From contig JBHZQV010000016.1 in assembly GCA_042867185.1 (NCBI GenBank), positions 43,573-107,572 of the forward strand: 64,000 bases of DNA, written 5' to 3'. Position 1 is the stretch's first letter. Each line of letters begins with the position of its first letter. The notes beneath the pieces were generated by a model. The model was given only the letters and a program-made list of their open reading frames with translations. It did no database searches and was not told the DNA's origin. The position numbers and the translations under genes were made by a program. Shown piece after piece: positions 45,964 through 54,471 of this stretch. Origin of the DNA: Xylophilus sp042867185. GTDB taxonomy: Bacteria > Pseudomonadota > Gammaproteobacteria > Burkholderiales > Burkholderiaceae_C.

Positions 45964-46170
45964 GGCTTCGCACGCCGACTGGCCCAGCTGGGCTTGCACA
46001 CGATTCGCAGCGGGCGGCTCCACATGGTCGATCCCCGGGGGCTGGAGCACATGGCCGACTACTACGCCCGACCGTTGGGCAACGTGCTGCTGATCCGGTG
46101 CGGCCGGGCCGTGCCACACGGGCCGAAGCGAGACCTGCGCTATTCATTGCATAGCAGGTGGGCGGTTTGA
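45964..46170 (+). pseudogene. Possible remnant of a Crp/Fnr-type regulator
   Basis: A short open stretch reads GFARRLAQLGLHTIRSG, then RLHMVDPRGLEHMADYYARP. The pattern resembles the final wing and helix of a Crp/Fnr DNA-binding domain. No upstream sensor or recognition helix is visible, and the end of the frame runs into palindromic repeat copy 5. A chance match cannot be ruled out. Confidence 0.25.
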
Positions 46171-46182
46171 AACGCCCGCTGC
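46139..46182 (+). repeat. Palindromic repeat, copy 5
   Basis: The core is gctattcattgcatagc (46139-46155) followed by aggtgggcggtttgaaacgc with GGGCG/CGCCC arms. Same order of core then GC hairpin as the other copies. Confidence 0.65.
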
Positions 46183-46325
46183 AGCCCAATGCGGCACTAA
46201 AGAACGACTGTAGGCGAAAGTTGACGCCTGTGGCTGCTGCAGGACGACAGTTCCTCCTCCGTCCTGTCTTTAAGCTCACTGAAATCTGTCGCTTTTTCGG
46301 ACGGCAGTTCGTTCAGGGGCTTGAC

Positions 46326-46667
46326 ATGAACCAATCCATCGCTTCTTTCAATGGCGGACGCCTGCTCCGCAACGCCGGAGCCCATCCTGCCCGCGGCCGT
46401 CTCCAGCAGCAACAGCAGCAACAGGTTCCAGCGGTGCGGCGGCAGCAGCAGCAGCAGGGCTCCACCGACTTCCAGCCGGTGTCGCAGGAGGGCGGCAGCG
46501 ATGCCGTGCCGGTCCATCGCCCCGCGCCGTCGCACAAGCCCGAAAAGCCGGCCGCCAAGGATGGCGGCCACGGCGGCACGCCGGTCGGGCGGCTGAAGAA
46601 CGGCACCGACACGCCGGGCGAAACCAAGTCCTATATCGACGAAGCCAGCATGAACGTGGACGCCTGA
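46326..46667 (+). CDS. Small glutamine-repeat protein, unknown function
   Basis: A 113-residue, disordered-looking hydrophilic protein. It has two polyglutamine runs, Q7 (after ARGRL) and Q5 (after VPAVRR), coded by mixed CAG/CAA codons, and a Pro/Lys/Gly-rich middle. The closing segment GETKSYIDEASMNVDA is acidic. No membrane segment, signal or known domain is visible. Coding is supported by the continuous frame, the mixed Gln codons and the position before a stress-protein gene. I do not recognise a family. Confidence 0.5.
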   Translation: MNQSIASFNGGRLLRNAGAHPARGRLQQQQQQQVPAVRRQQQQQGSTDFQPVSQEGGSDAVPVHRPAPSHKPEKPAAKDGGHGGTPVGRLKNGTDTPGETKSYIDEASMNVDA

Positions 46668-46717
46668 GGCGTTCGCCTTTTTCGACACCATTTCCTTTCA
46701 CGCCAGGAGCCCCCGCC

Positions 46718-47239
46718 ATGAAGATCGAACCCCAGAAGAACCCTGGCATGCAGAAGATCGCCGACCTCATCGACGACATCGGCCCGGGGATGCTCACCAC
46801 GCACGACGCCCACGGCGCGCTCACCAGCCGGCCGATGATGCCGCTGCAGATCGACGCGGCCGGCAGCATCTGGTTCTTCACCCGGCCGTCGCCCGAGAAG
46901 CAGGCCAGGTCGGGACAACTCAACGTCGCCTTTGCCAAGCCAAGCAGTGCCAGCTATGTCTCGGTCACCGGAAGCGCCGAGATCGTGTACGACCGCGCCA
47001 AGATCGACGAACTGTGGTCGGCGATGGCCAAGCCGTGGTTCCCGGACGGCAAGGAAGACCCGTCGCTCGCCCTGCTGCGGGTGGATGTGGAGACGGCGGA
47101 GTATTGGGATTCCAGCTCCAGCAGCATGGTGCGTCTGATCTCCATGGCGACGGCGGCCCTCACGGGCAAGACGCCCGACATGGGCGAGAACGCCACGGTG
47201 CGCAACACGGTCGGCGCACCGACCATCGCATCGCACTGA
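46718..47239 (+). CDS. Pyridoxamine 5'-phosphate oxidase-like general stress protein
   Basis: A 173-residue split-barrel flavin-binding-type protein. GMLTTHDAHGALTSRPMMPL and IWFFTRPSPEKQA are the family's FMN-site strands, followed by NVAFAKPSSASYVSVTGSAEI. Proteins of this group (general stress protein 26-like) bind FMN or FAD and are induced by stress; they do not make PLP. CAGGAG lies about 9 nt before the ATG. It ends with a variable tail GENATVRNTVGAPTIA and a terminator. Confidence 0.88.
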   Translation: MKIEPQKNPGMQKIADLIDDIGPGMLTTHDAHGALTSRPMMPLQIDAAGSIWFFTRPSPEKQARSGQLNVAFAKPSSASYVSVTGSAEIVYDRAKIDELWSAMAKPWFPDGKEDPSLALLRVDVETAEYWDSSSSSMVRLISMATAALTGKTPDMGENATVRNTVGAPTIASH

Positions 47240-47272
47240 CGCTGCGCTCGGCCAGAGCGCCCTTCACTCCCG

Positions 47273-47299
47273 AAACCGCGGCACCGACCGCGGTTTTTT
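47273..47299. terminator. Terminator shared by stress-protein gene and DUF6279 gene
   Basis: A perfect stem AACCGCGG/CCGCGGTT with a six-base loop and a T6 run on the plus strand and A3 on the other side. It stands between two convergent genes. Confidence 0.88.
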
Positions 47300-48219
47300 C
47301 ATGGCTCCTGTGCGATCAGGATCTTCACATCCCGCCGGTAGCCTTGCAGCCGTTTCAGCGCATTCTCCCGCTGGGCGACCGAGGTGCTGTTGTGCACCGT
47401 GGCGGCGCTGTCGCAGCCCTCGCGCAGCAGGGTTTCCTGGTACTTGCGCAGGGCGGGGTCGGGCGTGTTGAAGGCGCGCTCCATCACGCCGTGGATGGCG
47501 GCACGCGCCTCGGCCAGCGAGGGGTTGCCGGCCTGCAGTTTTTCCAGCGTCTGCAAAACGTCCTGCTGGCGGCGCAGCGATTCGGCGTGGCTGCGCTGCG
47601 CGTCGAAGCTCGAGCGCTCGATCTGCAGCCGGATCGCGTCGCGCTGCGCGCCGTCGAGCCGGCCGTACATCGTCTCGCTGCGCTCCAGCACCTGCTTGAA
47701 GCGCAGGGCGCGCTGCTCGGGCACCGTCGCCTCCAGCCACTCCTTGCGGTAGTCGGCGTTGTTGCGCTCGAATTTCTTGCGCATGTTGGCGATCTGCTGC
47801 GGCTCCAGGTCCAGCGCGGCGACGGTCAGCGGCGCTTCGGCTTTCTGCGCCAGTGCCATCAGGCGGGTGCGGATGCCTTCCGCGATCTGGCAGGTCTGCG
47901 CGGGCACCACGTTCTGCAGCGCCAGCTTCTCGGCCTGGGCCAGCAGCGTGTCGATCTGGGGCAGTTCGGCGGTGCGGTGCCACTGTTGCAGGGCGGCCAG
48001 GTCCTCGCGTACCTTGCGGGTCTGGTCGCCCTCGAAATCGACGTAGCCGTCGAGCCACCAGTAGGCGATCTCGGGCGACTGGTTGTAGCCCAGCTTGATC
48101 GCGCTGCAGCCCTGCAACGCGACGAGCGCCACCGCGGCGCCGGTCGCACCGATAATCCGCCACCAGGGCCCGGGCGCGCGCCGGGGCGGTACGGCAGGCA
48201 GCCGAAAAGGAGCGTTCAT
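47299..48219 (-). CDS. DUF6279 family lipoprotein
   Basis: A 306-residue helical lipoprotein (lipobox VALQGC, Cys about 38). IKLGYNQSPEIAYWWLDGYVD is the DUF6279 opening, followed by long Gln/Arg/Glu-rich helices. The function is unknown. The ATG overlaps the divergent glmU ATG in the shared tetranucleotide CATG, so the two genes leave no room for separate ribosome sites here; a start further upstream (TTG) would lie in glmU. Confidence 0.85.
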   Translation of the reverse strand: MNAPFRLPAVPPRRAPGPWWRIIGATGAAVALVALQGCSAIKLGYNQSPEIAYWWLDGYVDFEGDQTRKVREDLAALQQWHRTAELPQIDTLLAQAEKLALQNVVPAQTCQIAEGIRTRLMALAQKAEAPLTVAALDLEPQQIANMRKKFERNNADYRKEWLEATVPEQRALRFKQVLERSETMYGRLDGAQRDAIRLQIERSSFDAQRSHAESLRRQQDVLQTLEKLQAGNPSLAEARAAIHGVMERAFNTPDPALRKYQETLLREGCDSAATVHNSTSVAQRENALKRLQGYRRDVKILIAQEP

Positions 48220-49627
48220 GGCGGTTTTGGATGTGGTGGTGATGGCTGCGGGCAAGGGTACCCGTATGAAAAGCCGCCTCCCGAAAGTGTTACACCGGCT
48301 TGCCGGCCGGCCGATGGTGCAGCACGTGCTCGACACCGTCTCCCCGCTCGGCGCGCGGCGGGTGGTGGTGGTGACCGGCCACGGCGCCGACCTGGTGGAA
48401 TCGGCGCTGACCGCCGCCGCGGGCGCGCCGGGTGCTGCGCCCTTCGACCTCCGTTTCGCCCGCCAGGAGCCCCAGCTGGGCACCGGCCACGCGGTGCAGC
48501 AGGCCGCGCCGCAGCTGGGCACCGAGGGCACGGTGCTGGTCCTGAACGGCGACGTGCCCCTGATCGCCGCCGCCACGCTCCGCGCGATGCAGGCGGCCGC
48601 CGCCGCTGGCGCACTGGCCCTGCTCACGATCGCGCTGGACGACCCCACCGGGTATGGCCGCATCGTGCGCGACGACGGCGGCGCGGTGCGCGGCATCGTG
48701 GAGCACAAGGATGCGACCGACGTCCAGCGCGCCATTCGCGAAACGTACACCGGCGTGATGGCGGTCCCCGCCGCGCAGCTGGCCGGCTGGCTCGCACGCC
48801 TCTCCAACACCAACGCCCAGGGCGAGTACTACCTGACCGACATCGTCGCCATGGCCGTGGCCGACGGCGTGCCGGTGGTGGGCGTGCCGACCACCGACGC
48901 GGTCGAGGTGGCGGGCGTCAACAGCCCGGTGCAGCTCGCCGCACTGGAGCGCGCCTTCCAGCGCCGCCATGCCGACACGCTGATGGAGGCGGGCACCCGC
49001 CTGGCCGATCCGTCGCGGATCGACGTGCGCGGCAGGCTCACCTGCGATGCCGATGTCGAGATCGACGTCGGCTGCGTCTTCGAGGGCACGGTGCACCTGG
49101 GAGAGGGCGTGCGCGTCGGCGCGCACTGCGTGATCGCCGACGCGCGGATCGCGGCCGGCGCGGTGGTGCATCCGTTCACCCACATCGCCGGCGAACGGGC
49201 CGGCGTGCAGGTGGGCGAGGGCGCCGTCGTCGGCCCCTTCGCCCGGCTGCGCCCCGGCGCCCGGCTGGGCCGCGAGGTGCACATCGGCAACTTCGTCGAG
49301 GTGAAGAACGCAATCCTGGCCGACGGTGCCAAGGCCAACCACCTGGCCTACCTGGGCGATGCCGTGGTGGGCGCGCGGGTCAACTACGGCGCCGGCAGCA
49401 TCACCGCCAACTACGACGGGGCCTACAAGCACACCACCACCATCGGCGACGACGTGCACGTGGGCAGCAACTGCGTGCTGGTGGCACCGCTCACGCTGGG
49501 CGCCGGCACCACGGTGGCCGGCGGTTCCACCATCACCAAGGACACGCCGCCCGGCACCCTCGCCGTGGCGCGCGGCCGGCAGGTGAGCATCGCCAACTGG
49601 AAGCGTCCGGCCAAGGCGGCCGGCTGA
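48218..49627 (+). CDS. glmU: Bifunctional N-acetylglucosamine-1-P uridylyltransferase / glucosamine-1-P acetyltransferase
   Basis: A 469-residue enzyme making UDP-GlcNAc for peptidoglycan and LPS. The N-terminal pyrophosphorylase has VVMAAGKGTRMKSRLPKVLH; the C-terminal left-handed beta helix (about 255-469) has hexapeptide repeats, and NFVEVKNAILADGAKANHL with GAGSITANYDGAYKHTT marks the acetyltransferase site. AAGGAG sits 6 nt before the ATG. It runs into a kinase gene. Confidence 0.97.
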   Translation: MAVLDVVVMAAGKGTRMKSRLPKVLHRLAGRPMVQHVLDTVSPLGARRVVVVTGHGADLVESALTAAAGAPGAAPFDLRFARQEPQLGTGHAVQQAAPQLGTEGTVLVLNGDVPLIAAATLRAMQAAAAAGALALLTIALDDPTGYGRIVRDDGGAVRGIVEHKDATDVQRAIRETYTGVMAVPAAQLAGWLARLSNTNAQGEYYLTDIVAMAVADGVPVVGVPTTDAVEVAGVNSPVQLAALERAFQRRHADTLMEAGTRLADPSRIDVRGRLTCDADVEIDVGCVFEGTVHLGEGVRVGAHCVIADARIAAGAVVHPFTHIAGERAGVQVGEGAVVGPFARLRPGARLGREVHIGNFVEVKNAILADGAKANHLAYLGDAVVGARVNYGAGSITANYDGAYKHTTTIGDDVHVGSNCVLVAPLTLGAGTTVAGGSTITKDTPPGTLAVARGRQVSIANWKRPAKAAG

Positions 49628-49634
49628 CCGCGCC

Positions 49635-50420
49635 GTGGATGCCCCGCCCGACCGGCACGACATGCAGGCGCTGCGTACCGCACTCGCCACGCACGAGGCC
49701 GAGCTTGCCGCCACCCGGGCGGAGCTGGCCGAGACGCGGGCCGAGCTGGAAGACTTCTTCCGCGTCGCCTCGCACGACCTGCGGGCGCCGCTGCGCCACC
49801 TGAAGGCCTTCGGCCAATTGCTGCGCGAGCGGGTCGACGACCTGGGCCGCGACCCCGAGACGCTGAGCTTCCTGGACACGATGGAGCAGTCGGCGCAGCA
49901 ACTGGGCCGCATGGTCGACGGCCTGCTGGAGCTGTCGCGCATCGGCCGCGCGCCGCTGGTGCCGCAGCCGCTGGATGTGGCGGCCCTGGTGCAGGAGGCG
50001 CGGCAGGCGCTGGTGCCGCCGCCCCGGTCGGTGGCGTGGCAGGTGGCCGCCGACATTCCGACCTGCCGGGGCGACCCTGCGCTGGTGCGGCTGGCGTTGC
50101 AGCACCTGCTCTCCAACGCCGTCAAGTTCAGCGCGAAGCGCGCCGCGCCCGAGATCGCGGTGGGCTGGCAGCCGGGGCCCGAGGGGCGGGTCGAGATCGT
50201 CGTGCGCGACAACGGCGCCGGCTTCAACCCGGCCGCGGCGGGTAAGCTGTTCGGCGTGTTCGAGCGGCTGCACAGCACCTCGGAGTTCGACGGCCTGGGC
50301 ATCGGCCTGGCGGCGGTGCGGCGCATCGCCCAGCGCCATGGCGGCACCGCATGGGCCGAGGGCCAGCGCGATGCCGGCTGCACCGTGTGCTTCAGCCTGC
50401 CGGCCGCCACGCCGGGTTGA
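49635..50420 (+). CDS. Soluble histidine kinase without an input domain
   Basis: A 261-residue kinase. A coiled coil (about residues 15-42; ATRAELAETRAELEDFF) leads into the phosphoacceptor helix FFRVASHDLRAPLRHLKAF, as in phytochrome-like kinases, and the ATPase domain has LLSNAVKFS, DNGAGFNP and GLGIGLAAVRRI. No membrane segment or PAS/GAF domain is present, so it must sense through a partner. The start is GTG, 8 nt after glmU. Its end carries palindromic repeat copy 6. Confidence 0.85.
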   Translation: MDAPPDRHDMQALRTALATHEAELAATRAELAETRAELEDFFRVASHDLRAPLRHLKAFGQLLRERVDDLGRDPETLSFLDTMEQSAQQLGRMVDGLLELSRIGRAPLVPQPLDVAALVQEARQALVPPPRSVAWQVAADIPTCRGDPALVRLALQHLLSNAVKFSAKRAAPEIAVGWQPGPEGRVEIVVRDNGAGFNPAAAGKLFGVFERLHSTSEFDGLGIGLAAVRRIAQRHGGTAWAEGQRDAGCTVCFSLPAATPG

Positions 50421-50421
50421 T

Positions 50422-50463
50422 GCTACTCATTTGATAGCTAGGTGCCGGCGCTAATCGCCGGCC
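50422..50463 (+). repeat. Palindromic repeat, copy 6
   Basis: The core is gctactcatttgatagc (50422-50438) followed by taggtgccggcgctaatcgc with GCCGGCG/CGCCGGC arms. It starts 2 nt after the kinase stop and supplies the last codons and the stop of the convergent Lrp gene. Confidence 0.65.
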
Positions 50464-50939
50464 AGCGGCACTTTCGGCTCGAATTTCGCGCAGTGGATGC
50501 TGAAGAAGGCCTTGACGCTGCGCACATGCCAATCGGCATGGAACAGCCGCTGCGCCAGCGCCTGGTAGCCCGGCATGTCCCGCACCCGCACCACCAGCAT
50601 GAAATCCGGCCCCGGCGATACCCGGTAGCACTGCTGCACCGCAGCGTCCGCGCAGGCCCGCGCCTCGAAGCGGGCCAGCCGCTCGGCGTCCTGCGCGTCG
50701 AGTGTCAGCTCCACCAGGGCGGTGAGGCCGTGGCCGACCAGCGGGGCCAGCGTATCGCTGTCGAGCAGCGCCACCTGCCGGGCGATCACGCCCGATTCGA
50801 CCAGCCGGCGCACCCGGCGCAGGCAGGTGGGAGGCGAGATACCGGCCACCTCGGCCAGCGCCTGGTTGCTGCGGGAGGCGTCGGTCTGCAGCAGGTCCAG
50901 CAGCCGCCGATCGGTTTCGTCGAGCGTGATTTCGTTCAT
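50451..50939 (-). CDS. Lrp/AsnC-family transcriptional regulator
   Basis: A 162-residue regulator. The HTH (about residues 5-60) has LDETDRRLLDLLQTDASRSN and ISPPTCLRRVRRL, followed by a ligand-binding RAM domain (QCYRVSPGPDFMLVVRV). It would respond to an amino acid and bind DNA as an octamer. It is divergent from glmS. I chose the ATG giving MNEITLDETD; an ATG 11 codons earlier is possible. Confidence 0.9.
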   Translation of the reverse strand: MNEITLDETDRRLLDLLQTDASRSNQALAEVAGISPPTCLRRVRRLVESGVIARQVALLDSDTLAPLVGHGLTALVELTLDAQDAERLARFEARACADAAVQQCYRVSPGPDFMLVVRVRDMPGYQALAQRLFHADWHVRSVKAFFSIHCAKFEPKVPLAGD

Positions 50940-51077
50940 TTGTGGAGTTTGCGTGAACGAATATTGTGGCACCCGTGGAGGGTGAAAGAAGCGGTCGGGA
51001 TTTGCGAATTAGGGGGCTGGTTATTTCACGCTACCGGTTCTAGCATCGGGTCTTTCCCATTCACACAAGGCATCCCC

Positions 51078-53000
51078 ATGTGCGGCATCGTCGGCGCGGT
51101 CTCCACCCGCAACATCGTCCCCATCCTCGTCCAGGGCCTGCAACGGCTCGAGTACCGGGGCTACGACTCCTGCGGCGTCGCGGTGTACGACACCGGTGCG
51201 GTGATGTCGCCCGAAGGCCCGTTGCGCCGCACCCGCAGCACCTCGCGGGTGGCCGAGCTGATGGAGCAGGTGAAGGCCGGGGTGGTAGAGGGCACCACCG
51301 GCATCGCCCATACCCGCTGGGCGACGCACGGCGCGCCGGCGGTGCACAACGCGCATCCGCACTTCAGCCACGGCCCCGGTGCCTACGACCAGGGCCCCGG
51401 GCGGATCGCGCTGGTGCACAACGGCATCATCGAGAACCACGACGCACTGCGCGGCGGGCTGGTCGCCAAGGGCTACGAGTTCGCCAGCCAGACCGACACC
51501 GAGGTCATCGCCCACCTGATCGACAGCCTGTACGACGGCGATCTGTTCGAGGCGGTGCAGGCGGCCATCGTGCAACTGCGCGGCGCCTACGCGATCGCCG
51601 TGTTCTGCCGCGACGAGCCGCACCGCGTGGTCGGCGCCCGCGCCGGTTCGCCGCTGATCCTGGGCGTGGGCCAGGCGGGCGAGCATTTCCTGGCCAGCGA
51701 CGCGATGGCGCTCGCCGGCGTGACCGACCAGATCGTCTACCTGGAAGAGGGCGACGTGGTCGACCTGCAGCTGGGCCGCTTCTGGATCGTGCAGCGCGGC
51801 AAGGACGGCAGCGGCATCCGCCCGGTCGATGCCGCCGCCCGCCCGGTGCGCACGGTGCAGGCCCACAGCGGCGCGGCCGACCTGGGCCCGTACCGCCACT
51901 ACATGCAGAAGGAGATCTTCGAGCAGCCGCGCGCCATCGCCGACACGCTGGAGGGCATCGAGGGCATCGTGCCCGAGCTGTTCGACGGCGCGCCCTCGCA
52001 CGACGGCGCCACCGGCGCCAGCGCGTGGCGCGTGTTCCAGGACATCGACAACGTCCTGATCCTGGCCTGCGGCACCAGCTACTACAGCGGCTGCACCGCC
52101 AAGTACTGGCTCGAATCGATCGCCAAGATCCCGACCCAGGTCGAGATCGCGAGCGAATACCGCTACCGCAGCAGCGTGCCCAACCCGCGCACCCTGGTCG
52201 TCACCATCAGCCAGTCGGGCGAGACGGCCGACACCCTGGCCGCGCTGCAGCACGCCCGCGGCCTGGGCATGGAGCAGACGCTCACCATCTGCAACGTGGC
52301 GACTAGCGCGATGGTGCGCGAATGCAAGCTGGCCTACATCACCCGCGCCGGCACCGAGATCGGCGTGGCCTCCACCAAGGCCTTCACCACGCAGCTGGCC
52401 GGCCTCTTTTTGCTGACGCTGGTGCTGGCGCAGTCGCGCGGCTTCCTGGACGCGGAAGCCGAGGCGATGCACCTGAAGGCGATGCGCCACCTGCCGGTCG
52501 CGCTGCAGGCGGTGCTGGCCCTGGAGCCGCAGATCATCGACTGGGCCGAGGCCTTCGCCGGCAAGGACCACGCCCTGTTCCTGGGACGCGGCCTGCACTA
52601 CCCGATCGCGCTGGAAGGCGCGCTCAAGCTCAAGGAAGTGACCTACATCCACGCCGAGGCCTACGCCGCCGGCGAACTGAAGCACGGCCCGCTGGCCCTG
52701 GTGACCAGCGAGATGCCGGTCGTCACCGTCGCGCCCAACGACACATTGCTGGAAAAGCTGAAGAGCAACCTGCAGGAAGTGCGCGCCCGCGGCGGCGTGC
52801 TCTACGTGCTGGCCGATGCCGACACCCATATCGAGGCCGCAGAAGGTCTGCACGTGATCCGCATGCCGGAGCACTACGGCGCGTTGAGCCCGCTGCTGCA
52901 CGTGGTGCCGCTGCAATTGCTGGCCTACCACACCGCCTGCGCGCGGGGCACCGACGTGGACAAGCCGCGCAACCTGGCCAAGAGCGTGACGGTGGAGTGA
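51078..53000 (+). CDS. glmS: Glucosamine-6-phosphate synthase (isomerizing)
   Basis: A 640-residue amidotransferase making glucosamine-6-P from fructose-6-P and glutamine. The start MCGIVGAVSTRN exposes Cys1; RYRG-like YRGYDSCGVAVY and THTRWATHG follow. Two SIS domains bind sugar phosphate (ACGTSYYSGCTAKYWLES, SQSGETADTLAALQ), and the C-terminus ends NLAKSVTVE as in nearly all GlmS proteins. It is longer than the E. coli enzyme (609), mainly in the linker. No glmS ribozyme-like leader is seen. Its 3' end is the attTn7 target, and an accessory region starts just after it. Confidence 0.97.
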   Translation: MCGIVGAVSTRNIVPILVQGLQRLEYRGYDSCGVAVYDTGAVMSPEGPLRRTRSTSRVAELMEQVKAGVVEGTTGIAHTRWATHGAPAVHNAHPHFSHGPGAYDQGPGRIALVHNGIIENHDALRGGLVAKGYEFASQTDTEVIAHLIDSLYDGDLFEAVQAAIVQLRGAYAIAVFCRDEPHRVVGARAGSPLILGVGQAGEHFLASDAMALAGVTDQIVYLEEGDVVDLQLGRFWIVQRGKDGSGIRPVDAAARPVRTVQAHSGAADLGPYRHYMQKEIFEQPRAIADTLEGIEGIVPELFDGAPSHDGATGASAWRVFQDIDNVLILACGTSYYSGCTAKYWLESIAKIPTQVEIASEYRYRSSVPNPRTLVVTISQSGETADTLAALQHARGLGMEQTLTICNVATSAMVRECKLAYITRAGTEIGVASTKAFTTQLAGLFLLTLVLAQSRGFLDAEAEAMHLKAMRHLPVALQAVLALEPQIIDWAEAFAGKDHALFLGRGLHYPIALEGALKLKEVTYIHAEAYAAGELKHGPLALVTSEMPVVTVAPNDTLLEKLKSNLQEVRARGGVLYVLADADTHIEAAEGLHVIRMPEHYGALSPLLHVVPLQLLAYHTACARGTDVDKPRNLAKSVTVE

Positions 53001-53023
53001 TCCGCCGGGGTGGCGCGACCGGG

Positions 53024-53576
53024 TGTTATAGCCAAATAAAGTCGGAAACTGCGCCCGTTGCCTGACAAGGACTTACACCAGCCTGGGCAGCCTATCGCGC
53101 GTACCAATGTCGGAAACAGCTTTGCACACTGAGCCGTGAGCCACCGTCCGTTTTACCTTTGGCAAAAGCAACGGTACAAATTTGACGCAGAGCTGTTAGA
53201 GCCTGCTCAACCGCAACGGGGTCGACCTGCGGACTGGGCAATCGCAAACGCAACATGCGATTGATAACGCGGACTCGAATGAGCTGAGTTTGTTGGGTCG
53301 TGGGTCTCGTCGGTACTTGGGAAGTTCGGTTCCCGGCGCTCGCAGCCACTTCGATACCGTGTTGCGCGACAGCCCCGTCATGCGCGCGATCTCGCGCTCG
53401 GAAAGGTTGTCGCGCAGGTGCAGCCGCCGGATTCTGCCAATCATGTCCATGGTGATCACTCCTCGAACCCCGCTGCTCAAATAAACAGCAGGGTAGGTTG
53501 AACACCTGGCTCACTTTTACTTCGGCACTACCTCTAAAAGTGGCTCAGTTTCCGGTCGGCGCCAACACTGTTATAG
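53024..53576 (-). mobile_element. IS21-family insertion sequence remnant
   Basis: A minus-strand fragment of istA (53196-53450) lies with an outside end near 53567 that reads TGTTGGCGCCGACCGGAAAC then TGAGCCACTTTT, and a second related block AAGTCGGAAACTGCGCC near 53040. The octamer TGTTATAG occurs at 53024-53031 and again at 53569-53576, flanking the fragment like a target duplication. Most of istA and all of istB are missing. It sits directly downstream of glmS. Confidence 0.6.
53196..53450 (-). pseudogene. istA: istA fragment (IS21 transposase N-terminus)
   Basis: Starts MDMIGRIRRLHLRDNLSERE, then IARMTGLSRNTVSKWLRAP, the N-terminal HTH of IS21 transposases, and ends soon after NKLSSFESALSIA where the family frame is lost. 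The catalytic DDE domain is absent. An upstream ATG (53480) is also in frame. Confidence 0.75.
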
Positions 53577-53640
53577 GGTATGACCAGCATGTATTCGGAC
53601 ACCATACATTGTCGTGGTGGCATTTTAATTGCGGACGTTC

Positions 53641-54471
53641 CTACGTAAGAACATCGACGGTAAATGACAAGGAGAACGCATCGTTCTCACCGCGCCGAGG
53701 CTGCCCGAAACCATATCCCCTGGGATTGCAAAGCACTCAAGTGCCCCGAACAGAGTAATCAAAGCTTTCGTGCACGTGTCCGTGGATCCAGAAGGCAGAG
53801 CGGCCCATGAGCCGGTCGAGGTCCGAGACAAAAGCTGGCGTCAGCGGATCCCCCGCTTAGCTGGGCGCGATCGAATTGGGATGAGGTGCATGGTGCGTCA
53901 CCACGACCGTATTGCCTGGCCGGCCTTGCGCCAGTTGGGACTCCAGCCAATCGACACTTTGGCGATGGCGCCTGACGGTTATCGCGGGCACGATCGTTTT
54001 GGATTTCATCCAGTAGAACTCGGCATCTTCGGAGCTGCGCGAGAAGCGTATTTGCTGGTAGTCGCTGAGCCGGTGCTGCGCTTCGCGCCGGCATGCCTGT
54101 GCCTCCCCGGGTCCATTGATCTCGAAGTCCGTCCAGAGCGTACATCCGAGGAACCGCACCCCGCCGATCTCTACTGCTTCGCGCTCAAGAAAGTGAATCC
54201 CCAGCTCTTGCGCCGTGCTGCGCATGTCATGGACATGCTTGGTCCAGTCCCGTTTGTAGAACTCGTGGTTTCCTGCTGTATAGACGATTGGTGTGTCCGG
54301 AAAAGCTGTGCGTGCCCAACGCAGACCTTTGAGCCCTTCGTCGATGTCTCCTGCCAGCACGACCACATCTGCGCTGACCTTGCTGAGCGGCCCGTCCTGG
54401 GCGATCAGGTCCGCGCCGTGATCCAGGTGCAAGTCCGACAAAACCAGAATTCTCAGGGATGCGCTATTCAT
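53641..54471 (-). pseudogene. Metallophosphoesterase gene with two in-frame stops
   Basis: The frame starts MNSASLRILVLSDLHLDHGA and has the calcineurin-like motifs DLHLDH, LAGDIDEG, AGNHEFY and TVVVTHHAPH. TAA at 53857-53859 follows after 204 codons. In the same frame the family C-terminus continues: AGDPLTPAFVSDLDRLMG, then WIHGHVHESFDYSV with the last metal-binding GHxH motif. A second stop TGA (53737-53739) interrupts, then VLCNPRGYG follows before a final TAG at 53641. So a 276-residue enzyme is broken by two point changes. The truncated product would lack the GHVH metal site. Confidence 0.85.

Noticed and set aside
46420..46470. CAG-rich microsatellite as a phase-variation switch
   Set aside because: The unit is a triplet with mixed CAG/CAA, so slippage would change length but not reading frame; not a classic on/off tract.
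50940..51077. Possible glmS ribozyme upstream of glmS
   Set aside because: The leader is short and shows none of the ribozyme core; that element is mainly found in Gram-positive bacteria.
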